Part shown: positions 55,501 through 64,000 of the stretch, piece by piece
Layout: each line of letters begins with the position of its first letter
How positions within the stretch are numbered: position 1 is the first letter of the stretch
Translations under genes and position numbers: made by a program
Assembly: GCF_019703515.2 (NCBI RefSeq)
Contig: NC_059365.1
Coordinates: 38,516,001 to 38,580,000, forward strand
Direction: 5' to 3'
DNA: 64,000 bases
Source: Myxocyprinus asiaticus
Taxonomy: Eukaryota > Chordata > Actinopteri > Cypriniformes > Catostomidae
Notes under the pieces: model-generated
The model's database searches: none
What the model was told of the DNA's origin: nothing
What the model saw: only the letters and a program-made list of their open reading frames with translations

Positions 55501-58500
55501 CATGTGCTCAAGTAAGGCCTCACACAAAAACCAATAGATATAGTGACTGAAGTGTGCTTATCCATTTTATATTCCAATAGTTTTGAGAACACAGTCAATT
55601 AACCAAACTGAGTTTGGTTGAGAACATGATGCAACAAATGCAGCACTTGCAGGAATACAAACATAATGTTCATTTCAACAAAAATGACAAAACGAACACC
55701 CAAAATAAACAAATTCAAACATAAATGAATGGTGTAATCCCTTTTAAAGATTGCAGTTGTTAAACTGATAGTGGTTGACCTACATTAAGGTGTATTCGGA
55801 ACCTCTAACATGTTAAGGCCTCTCCCATTTTAGGGAAAACATTATTCATAGTACAGTAGCATTAGGCTCATGGCATACTCTATGTAAGTATGTGAACGCA
55901 AATGCTTCTAGCTATGCCAGTTCGATTTCACACATTGTTGCGTTCCATAATGTGTTGGAACGCAATTCATACCACAAAGCACGTTACATTTGGAGCATTT
56001 CCACATGGGGCGCAATAGCAGGAATTAATGTAAACTGTCTTCTTTTACGAGCATCGGTTTCAAGAGAATCTGCCATAGTGAGTTACTTGAACTGTCGACA
56101 TGCTGATTTATAGTCACCTTCCCTATTATCACATCTGGTTTAATGTCACAGACATCTGAAGCTAACTCTACTGCCCCCTTGAGTACTAAGGTTTCTTTCC
56201 GGTACAGTTAAGTACAGTACGTTAAGTATGTACATGGGACTGCACACTTTTAATACATTGGCTAAGCATTTACGTTTGCCTGCTTGTATAGAGTATGTTT
56301 CTGGCCTTAATTTCATTCACAGAAGTTGTTACCACTGCTTAAAAAAAAATATTCATAATAATTGAATGTTTGCATGAACTGGAATTAAGCTAAGGCTCTA
56401 CAGAATCCTGTCATGTCTATAAAGGCAAAAAACCCTAAATGTTCCTGGGAGTTAACTCTGAGATAAAAAGTATAATAGTGTATGTCTATTCATAGAATAG
56501 CACACCCCTAAATTCAGACACACTCTATTGCCAACAAAACAAATGAAAAAAAAAACAAAACCTTAAAGTGGACCTGAGTGCCTTACCGTGGGGAATTAAA
56601 TCCACTGTCCACAGTTACACTGCTGGAGTCCATACTGTCCAAACGTGTAGAATGGACCGATTTTTTGCTGTTGTTGCTCTCACCCTCCTTGGGGCTTAGG
56701 AAGGTGAGGTTCTTTTCAAACTTCCGCTGCAGATCCCGCTCCTTCTCCCGGTCCAGCAGCCATTGCATTGTCCCTCCCTCTTCATGAACTTTCTCCTCCA
56801 CCCTGTTCTTATGACTAGTCTCCTCAGAGTCATCGTCCGACACGTTGTAGTAGTCAAAGGTGGTTTCTGCACACGAAGCCTGCTCCTGAACCAAGCATGG
56901 TGGCACGGTCAGCGGTAAAGGTTTATCGAAATGCTCCTGATTCTCCAGCACCTCTGCCGACTTCGTGTGAGGAGACCTACCTATCGTACCTGGTCTTGAG
57001 AAGCTGTTCTCCACGTAGTCTGGAGGTTTGAACAAAGTCTCTTGGCTGTAAACCTCTGGCATTGTGTCCAAGTCACCTGAGTCAGGATTGTGTTGGTGCG
57101 ACAATCGTCTATTGGGGAGAGGCTCGGGAGTCTGGCTTGTTATCGCTATGGGGATACTACTTTGTCCCTTTGTGGTTTCCTCTTTATATTCCATAGGGTG
57201 AGGTGGGGTAAGATGAGGGGTTTGTCGGTCTGAGGAGATTCCCTTCCAGACACTATCCGTAAAATCATGGCTGGTCCTTAGAAGAGGAGATGGGGCAGAG
57301 AGAGAGGCTTCATTTGCTGCAGTGCACTGAAAATAGTCATCCACAGCCGTTTTGGGAGAGCAAGACTTCAAGTCGTTGTAAGCAGGAAGACTTTCCCTGC
57401 TTTTACTCTTCTCCAGCATCCTGTAAAGCACAGCATCCTCTGAGGATCCTCTTCCAACATCAGGCACACAAATGTCAGAGTGTAATCTAGCAGCAGAAAG
57501 CATGATGCGGGAGTAGTGGGTCGCCTGTGCAGATGCCCTCAAAGTTCCATCATCGGTATAGTACCGACTTCTTTCATCAGGAATGCACTCAAAATCCTCT
57601 GGGCCACCTAAGTATGGACCACCAAGTGGCCCCTTGGAGTTGTCCATGGAGCGTGACCTTTCTTTAGCCTTGTCCGACCTCTCGTTTCGTGACTTTCTCT
57701 CTTGCGTATGACTATGACTTCGGTGGACTTTGGAATGTGACTGTGCCCTCGAGGGTTCTGGAAATGGCATCTCTGTCCTCCGCTTTGCTAGTTCTCCAGA
57801 AACATCCCACTCTGGAGCGGTGGTAAAATGAGACTCCATAATATTGGGGTTGCTGTGTACCATATTCTTCCCCCTATTCCGCTCCATGGACATCATAGTT
57901 TCACGCGGAGAACGTACCAATGAGGAACTGTAGAATTTGAAATCCCTATCATAGGATGTGTCCAGATTGGATCCCTCAAACGGATCCCCTCTGGAAGCTC
58001 GTGTTTTGCTATGGGAACGTGAGGCCTTTCCCTGCTGGGTCTTTCGATGGCTGCGGCTCCTTTTACTGCGGGCGCTCTGCTGAGCCGAGGAGTTCGCTTT
58101 GTTCCTCTGCGCCTTCTCCTCCTCCAAGCGCTTCATTACGGCTGTGTGGCGAGCCAGGTTCTCCACCGTCAGATCTGGATTGATTCGACGGATAATCTCC
58201 ATCTCCACCTCTCTGGGAACAGTGGTGGGTGTCTCCTCGTCCCGTAATGGCCACTCCTCAGGTGGAAACTGGGCGGAGAATGTGGCGAGGTGTTTCGTCT
58301 TGTCCTTCTTGAAGCTCAGCCTGAAGAGCTTCAGCCCAAACTTCTTGGACTGCTTCTCCCCACTGCTGCTGCTTCCATCTTTGTTTTTACTGTTTGTCTC
58401 TGTTTTAAATGGAAAACTAAGTGTACTTTTACTCTTCTCTGATGGGGGGTGTTGAGGGGGTGGTGACACAGGAGAAGAATCTTTATGCTCTTTAGACCTT

Positions 58501-61500
58501 CTTTGTAAGTTTGAGGTATGTGTACTAGGTATTTCCTCTCGATAGCTGTTGTTATAGGAGTCACTGTGGATCTTGTGGTGAGTTCTTTCCCGTATGCAAC
58601 CGGAGGTGGAAGGGGTCATGGTACCCGAGTTAGGAGAGGTACACGGTTGCTGCTGCATCCGGTCCGGTATCCTCTCGTCCAGGTGGTACCACTTGCTGTT
58701 AGTCCTAATGAGGGAGGGTGTGATAAAGTATGTTTGCTGGGTGACGATGAAATAACCCTCCGGGGTGGGGTAGATCTTCCGCTCTCGGACCAGCATATTG
58801 AGCGTGTGCCGCAGAATCTCCATACTCGGAGTGGGTACGCCTACCAGAGAGACACAAGAGACAGAAGATGATCAGGTCCAATGTGGAAAAACAAAACAGC
58901 TGATTTTATTAACACCAACAATACTCGCATAACACTAAAACGACAATCTTAATATGATGGTTCTGTTATAGTAATAACACATGAAAGAGGCACTATATGT
59001 AATAACGAGTTCTTTACAATAACCATTCATCACATTTACATTTTATCTTGTGCAATACTGTATGAATGGGTGTGTTTAATGCAGCAATTAGACCCGGCTC
59101 AGTGGTGGCTGCCTTCACTGTATGGTTGACTTGTTTAAGAGCTTTGCTCCTCTGCCAACATTACTCCCATTTACATCATGATGTTCTTAAAAGCAGCCTG
59201 GTATGACGCAATCGGGGGGATTGCGTCACACCAGGCTGCTTTTAAGAACATCATGATGTGCAGCAAAAAACAAAACAAAAAAACGCATCAGGCTAACAAC
59301 CCGTTCAAACGTCCACATTTCAGAGGGAGATTCTACAATATATGTCTCTGTCTGTGCTATAAAACTCTCCAGTTTGAATACACTTAGATAGATATTTGTA
59401 TCAGCAGAAGTGATCAAATTTGTGACATCAGTTTAACAGGAAATAGTTCATAGGATTTTTTTTTCACTTCTGGACATTTTGCTAACAGTAAAGAAGCATC
59501 CACATGTGTTCAACAAGCTGTTCAATTGTTATATCCACTCAGCTTCATCAATTGCAGTACATGTGTAGTCCAGTGGATGTCTCTATGGTATGTAGGCAAG
59601 GTGGAGAAGAGTTGCCTGTACTTACATCATGGTTGGTTGCTTAGTATCCCTGTCAATGAGGTGCAATCCTAATTCATACTTACAAACACTCTCTCCCTAC
59701 CTCACACACACACACACACATACACAAAAATGCACACACTTAAGCGACTGTCTAATACAATCGAGAACAACAGCCTTTCATTTATCACAGAAATTCACTT
59801 CTGTTGCAAAGTCCAAGAATATTTCTCAGTGGTTCTGTGAAAGACTGAGCTGAGAAGTTGAGATCCAACTTTTGCAAACTTGGAAGATCCTGTTAAGTTG
59901 TTTGCCGATGCATTACTATTGACTACTGTGCACATGTGCATGATGTAAACTTTTAGAAGGCACTCCATGTCAAGGATGGACATATAAAATGGGTTCTTTT
60001 TTTACATATATTGAAGATAAGTTCAAATTCTGAATTCTGATTGGATAAACCATGTTTGAAGCCATTGTACAACACAGCAGATAAACACCAAGTTGCATAC
60101 ATAAACATAATATACCAAGTTGCTTTATTGCATGGCAACCAGGGGTGTCTCTAGGATTTGAAAACATCAGGGGCTTGTATCCAACTATAAGCTATGAATG
60201 CATATAAATAAAAACTATGTACATTTTGTTTTCCACATTTCTGGCCTTCTAGACTTTCATAAATCACCAATGAAGTAAAATACAGTAGTGTTCCCTTGTT
60301 TTGTATGGGGGATCCAGAGGCATGCTCCCCCATGATACATTTTTAAAAGAACAGCACCAACATTTCTACATTTTCTTGTGTAGCTTGAATGTAAATATGG
60401 GAAACAATGCATCTCTATTTCAAATTATAACATTTTTCACAGATTTCTTTTACTTTAAGGTGCTACATATATGAAATCAAACTTAATTTAAATAACGCCT
60501 TATTTCTATGAGATTAGTTATGAGATTTGAATAATTTTCTGACTGTACCCATGAGTAGGTTACTTTACACTGAAGCTTTACATCACCCTGTAGCTCAAGA
60601 CCATTTGCCTACTGAAGCTAAGCAGGGTTGAGCTTGGTCAGTACCTGGATGGTTGACCTCTTGGGGAAAACTAAGGTTGGTGCTGGAAGAGGTGTTAGAG
60701 AGACCAGCAGGGGGTGCTCAACCTGTGGTCTTTGTGGGTCCTAATGCCCCATTATAGTGACGGGGACACTATACTGTAAAAAAGGCACCATCCTACGGAT
60801 GAGACGTTAAACCGAGGTCCTGACTCTCTGTGGTCATTAAAAATCCCAGGGCATTTCTCGTAAAGAGTAGGGGTGTAACCCCACTGGCCCTTCCTAATAA
60901 TCCCCATCCATTATTTGGCTCAATAACTCTACCCTCTCCTCTCCACCAATAGCTGGTGTGTGGTGAGCGTACTGGCGCACTATGGCTGCTGTTGCATCAT
61001 CCAGGTGGATGTTGCACACTGGTGGTGGTTGAGGAGAGTCCCCTGTTCACTGTGTAAAGCGCTTTGAGTGTAGTGTCAGAAAAGCGCTATATAAATGTAA
61101 CATTCATTCATTCATTCATTCATTTTTGAGGTCCAGACTTTAAAGCCCTTTTACTTTCCCTTATATTTACAGTGCAATGCCATAAGAATAGGTAAGACCA
61201 TGGATGGCTCCTTATTACTGTGGTTAGGTTACCCTTTAGTCTTTACCCATCAGTGCTGTTTAGCTATTTGAGATGTTTGATTTCCTCAATAGCATTTTAA
61301 ACTAGACAATTCTGAGTACAATTCAAATGGGCGCAATAGTTTTGTGGTAAGCACCGAGCTATCGAGGGAAGCCCAGACGAGTAAGAGCATCAAGCCTGGT
61401 TTTCGTCTTGAGAAGAATTCAACTATCGTGTATCAAGTATAAATGCCTTTGGCTTTTGAGAGCAGTGCAAAAGATGCGCAGCAGTGCCAGGCGAAAGTAT

Positions 61501-63083
61501 AACTGCAGTTTCACGTGAGTGATTTTGTGATGGCTCGCGCAATACCCACGTGAAAATCAGGCTTGAATCGTGTGTGTTTCAGATGAGGAAGCATATTTAC
61601 CACGTATAAAGCGACAAATGGCTGATGAATATCATTAACTTTGCAGGGAAACCGCAGCAATAATGAACACTTAACTTCTGCATCAGTTCCACTCAAACAC
61701 CTGCAATTCCAAACAAAACCATTTAGGGCTGGACCAAAACCATTCGGAGCTTGAGTCCCAAATATTTTGACCTAGCGATGCGCCTGATGGCAACTATAAA
61801 CAGTCCACAGGCCATTCAATGAAATAATAAATAAAAATTATTATAATTCTTTTACAACTGTTTTAAAAAAAAACCCACATGGATTGTACCACGGATAAGA
61901 GGGTTTTACCCACTCGGCTTCATGCAAACACCCCTTATAGATGGAAAAATCACTGTAGCACACAGCTTATTGCTTTAGTGTAGCCTATATGTACTGACCT
62001 GGCCAAGCAAACATACTCATACCCACAAAAAAAATCCATAAAGGAATCTAAAGACACATCAGCTCAGACAAAGTTTCCACTAGAGAAGGATTTGTATAAT
62101 TAATAATTGGGTACCAGCATTCACTGGTGTCTAACAGCAGACCCACATTCAGTGTAATGCTAGAACCTCCCTTTACTAACCACTGATAATTTATCGTCTA
62201 TGAAGCACATTGAAACACTTCTGCAAAAAAGTTTTCGAAAACATGAAAAACAATTTGCCAAAAAATTTGTTTTTTCTTTTTAGACTACCAAAAACTATTA
62301 AATGACTACACTGACAATTAATCAGTTTTGGTGGGGTGGTGAAAACATGCTGTTCAGAAATCACTATACTTTACTTTTTGATGTTAGAAATAATGTGTGT
62401 TTTTTTATGTCTGGCTACAATCTCCAAACAAACAGGCTTTCACTGTAATCAGTAATCATTAGATGTTGAGTGGTTCAGCAAAAGATAAAAAGAGAATCTG
62501 AATATCTGAATTTCCATGGAACCTGTTTTTGCAATAGATATTTTTGCATGGGTATCATTGGGCAGGACTTTAGGTTATTTTCATGTAAAAATGACAAAGG
62601 GCCATGACATAATGCATAGAGTGAGCTGTGTCCCAAAAACAAGTCAAGATGAGGAAAAACTTGTTTATTAAAGGGTGTTTGTGAGACACAACTTAAAGCC
62701 AAACAATGACACAATAAATAATTCAACTGATGTGGTTTCACAGGTGTACGTATGGTTATTTTCCAACTGCTTCAAATTTGTCTCACCCAATTACATTTTA
62801 TAGTCCGAACTATCACCTGCATAAACAATGTTTCCCATAAACTAATAAAGGAAATGTAATTAAATGGCATTTTAAAGATTTTCAGTCAGACTCACTGATG
62901 TTTTGAGTTATCATTGATAGGGAACGTTACCTGGGAAGCATGTTGCTAGGTGTTCGATGAGTGTCTCTTGCGTGACAGTCTTCCGGGCGGAGTTCATGGC
63001 AGAGATGGCCAGGCACAAGATTTCTCCCAGCGGGATGAACTGGGATTGGCTGATGGGAGACATGCTGATGGGAGACACATCAC
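49392..63083 (-). CDS. stox2: Storkhead-box protein 2, last three coding exons (5' exon outside window)
   Basis: Winged-helix transcription factor of the storkhead-box family. Coding exons on the minus strand: 63083-62931, 58840-56587 and 49581-49392. All splice sites are GT-AG with matching phases. The first visible exon enters in phase 1 from an upstream exon beyond the right edge. Exon one plus the start of exon two give the storkhead winged-helix domain ([20 protein letters not shown] ... [20 protein letters not shown] ... [11 protein letters not shown]). Then follow [51 protein letters not shown], a basic SR/SH-rich stretch, [24 protein letters not shown] sequence and the conserved tail [19 protein letters not shown] joined to [11 protein letters not shown]. 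The motifs and C-terminus ITSV fit STOX2 rather than STOX1. Whether it is the a or b teleost paralogue cannot be decided. No disruption seen. Confidence 0.94.
49582..50178. other. stox2 intron 3, 3' end
   Basis: Contains a perfect 16-bp hairpin at 49713-49750 (acaatatggatctctt and its complement), roughly 130-170 nt upstream of the last exon's acceptor. Otherwise unremarkable. Confidence 0.6.
50179..51774 (+). mobile_element. Degenerate Tc1-like transposon in stox2 intron 3 (antisense to the gene)
   Basis: 1.6-kb element between TA dinucleotides, with ends CAGTGCAAGGAAAAGTATGG and the inverse cataatttttcttgccactg. The transposase is readable in pieces: [15 protein letters not shown] near 50553, [11 protein letters not shown] near 50995, QQDNDPKH near 51267 and [20 protein letters not shown] near 51340. 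In-frame stops (for example ttggagctgatt) and a T-run in the first domain have inactivated it. Confidence 0.85.
51777..53153. other. stox2 intron 3, unclassified
   Basis: AT-rich, with (ATT)n-like tracts near 52617-52650 and A-runs. No exon with splice sites and no element with clear ends. Confidence 0.4.
53410..54953 (+). mobile_element. Non-autonomous DIRS-like retrotransposon with complete terminal and internal repeats
   Basis: Left terminal repeat 53410-about 53610 (GTTCCCTATCTGTCACTCAC, then gacactaggggtcactc, cacgggtataaaaggagctgg-like) recurs inverted at about 54760-54905. Between, at about 54585-54720, is an internal region complementary to both outer ends joined together (...gacagatagggaacgtcc then tggttacttttgtaacc), the internal complementary region expected of DIRS. 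Only a gag remnant remains on the plus strand. RT, RNase H and recombinase are deleted. A tandem 11-bp triplication lies at 53438-53470. Confidence 0.8.
53866..54480 (+). pseudogene. DIRS gag remnant
   Basis: A frame through [20 protein letters not shown] and [20 protein letters not shown], then in the next frame [20 protein letters not shown], corresponds to the central part of fish DIRS gag (the [13 protein letters not shown] motif). It loses frame between the two parts and is followed directly by the element's 3' end. Not a functional gene. Confidence 0.65.
55063..56586. other. stox2 intron 3, 5' part
   Basis: No exon or bounded repeat recognised. The donor of the large stox2 exon (gtaagg on the minus strand) is at 56586. 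Confidence 0.45.
56587..58840 (-). CDS. stox2: stox2 large exon
   Basis: 2254 nt, acceptor ctggtag, donor gtaagg. Begins (G)[20 protein letters not shown], the recognition part of the winged helix, and runs 750 residues to VDSGFNSPR. The Met of SMEIL is internal; the exon is open upstream of it to the acceptor. Contains a lysine-rich [10 protein letters not shown] block, serine/arginine/histidine-rich nuclear-type stretches, and a glutamate-rich [20 protein letters not shown] segment likely to be helical. Confidence 0.95.
58841..60584. other. stox2 intron 2, proximal part
   Basis: Contains the hairpin at 59173-59259 and a short (CA)n at 59703-59719. No exon recognised. Confidence 0.5.
59173..59259. 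repeat. Near-perfect 41-bp inverted repeat (hairpin) in stox2 intron 2
   Basis: Left arm acatcatgatgttcttaaaa then gcagcctggtatgacgcaatc. Five-base GGGGG loop at 59214-59218. Right arm is the exact complement except for one A-C mismatch at 59203/59229. Total 87 nt, the size of a microRNA precursor, but equally what a tiny palindromic MITE or a recent palindromic duplication would give. I do not recognise either arm as a known microRNA. Confidence 0.9.
60585..61125 (+). mobile_element. 5S-rRNA-derived SINE (SINE3-like)
   Basis: The head gaagctaagcagggttgagc then ggtcagtacctggatgg is clearly 5S rRNA-like (internal control region). The body and 3' end, gcgctatataaatgtaac, are followed by (ATTC)n, the tail shared with a LINE in the zebrafish SINE3 family. 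About 540 bp, plus orientation, antisense to stox2. Near full length. Confidence 0.9.
61126..62930. other. stox2 intron 2, distal part
   Basis: No exon or bounded repeat recognised. Ends at the donor (gtaacg on minus) of the exon at 62931-63083. Confidence 0.45.
62931..63083 (-). CDS. stox2: stox2 exon with start of the storkhead winged helix
   Basis: 153 nt, acceptor cccctacag, donor gtaacg. Encodes (G)[39 protein letters not shown] and [12 protein letters not shown], the first helices of the storkhead domain. It enters in phase 1 from an exon to the right of the window. Confidence 0.95.
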
Positions 63084-64000
63084 CTGTAGGGGCACAAAGA
63101 TCAGAGGTCAAAAGTTAACTCAGTGTGGGAAAAAGGTTATTGTGGTGGGTTTCCGGAGTGAGGAACAGGTGGCATGACTTTCTGTAGTGGACGAGGAAGA
63201 AATTTATAGCTTTTAATGTGGAAGGTCACATTTGCTGGCGTTAAATTTAGACTTTGTCCTAAAGCTGGAACACAACCCTTACGAAAAAGTACTGTGGCCA
63301 TCCCATGGTACAGTGATGATATCAGAAGTAGTACCATTTACATTTATACATACCATATATATTGTATGATTAACATATTCATGTATCCATGGTATTTAAT
63401 GGTATTTTAAAAGAATACTATGGTACTTTCTAGAAATAGAACTTACTGAACGGCACTAACTGAATTAGACATACAACATGATGCACTCCTGTGACAAAAT
63501 GTTGCATACTACTATATGGAACATTGCATTTTATGCTGTTACACATACATTTATTTTTTCAAAATAGTAGGCTGTCTACAGTATATACTGTGCAGTTTTC
63601 AATAAGTTGTAAACTAGTATTCCATTCCGAAGTTACATAGCCAATGTTTTTAAATCTTAGTTTTTGGCTAAAGGTCCAAACACATCAAAAGTGCTGCACA
63701 ATAAATGACAAATTCGACCTTTCACCTCCTGAAATCAAATCTCCACCCTTGACACAACTTGATCATCCTTAACTACCGACTTAACATAACTGACCCAAAT
63801 TCTGTACAACTGTACAAGATCTCACCCAAAAATAGCACTGAACATCTGGTGCTCAAGTGTCAGGCAAATACTCTGGAAGAAGCAACCAGAGGAGGCAGAG
63901 CTCCCTGCCAGCAGGCTCTGGCACCTGGGTAAGCAGCTCAGCATGGATCTCTGGATCTTAGGATCCAAATCAGGCTTATCAGGCAGGCAAAGCGAGGACA
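63084..64000. other. stox2 intron 1, partial
   Basis: Unremarkable AT-rich intron sequence to the window edge. The first coding exon of stox2 is not in the window. Confidence 0.5.

Noticed and set aside
56583..58823. 746-residue open frame starting at an internal Met as a complete single-exon gene
   Set aside because: The frame is open upstream to a consensus acceptor at 58841. It joins in phase to the exon at 62931-63083 and ends at a donor, with the C-terminal exon at 49581-49392, so it is the large internal exon of stox2.
59178..59387. Palindromic peptide frame over the hairpin
   Set aside because: The symmetrical coding potential is a by-product of the inverted repeat, with no splice or start support.
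60585..60700. 5S rRNA gene
   Set aside because: Only the internal part of 5S is recognisable. It is diverged and continues into the SINE body and an (ATTC)n tail, so it is a 5S-derived SINE.

Overview
The window looks like a piece of a teleost fish genome, most likely a cyprinid or close relative. Two vertebrate multi-exon genes are split by consensus GT-AG introns, and the space around them is packed with fish-type transposable elements: Tc1-like DNA transposons, DIRS-like tyrosine-recombinase retrotransposons, gypsy-type LTRs, a 5S-rRNA-derived SINE, a tRNA-derived SINE of the type described in carps, and TTAA- or 8-bp-flanked MITEs. There is no sign of bacterial gene organisation.

Layout. 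(1) 0.58-1.38 kb, minus strand: three splice-consistent exon remnants resembling the C-terminal half of TRPT1 (tRNA 2'-phosphotransferase), with an in-frame stop and a frame break, so probably a pseudogene. (2) 1.4-12.6 kb: gene-free, repeat-rich DNA (gypsy-type LTR plus leader, TTAA-flanked element, three tRNA-SINEs, a Tc1 relic, a broken LTR element with partial gag, a long foldback). (3) 12.85-32.60 kb, plus strand: a complete 14-exon cathepsin F gene (ctsf, 475 codons plus stop). Signal peptide, cystatin-like region, inhibitory prodomain and a C1A peptidase domain with intact Gln280/Cys286/His422/Asn442 are all readable. Its 6.6-kb intron 2 holds a DIRS relic, a Tc1 relic and a complete Tc1-like transposon with an uninterrupted 340-residue transposase. 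(4) 34.5-49.4 kb: the convergent intergenic region, holding a second DIRS relic into which two solo LTRs and a Tc1 copy have inserted, then SINE, LTR, Tc1 and mariner-like relics. (5) 49.39-63.08 kb, minus strand: the last three coding exons of stox2 (storkhead-box 2). Its first exon lies beyond the right edge. Its introns hold a Tc1 relic, a small DIRS derivative nested in a TTAA-flanked MITE, a striking 41-bp-stem hairpin and a 5S-SINE.

ctsf and stox2 are transcribed towards each other and have no evident functional link. ctsf encodes a lysosomal cysteine protease; stox2 encodes a nuclear winged-helix factor. I do not see a clearly new biological system. The most notable items are the apparently intact Tc1 transposon, the complete DIRS terminal/internal repeat architecture in a deletion derivative, the stox2 intronic hairpin, the TRPT1-like remnant, and the datable nesting of elements.
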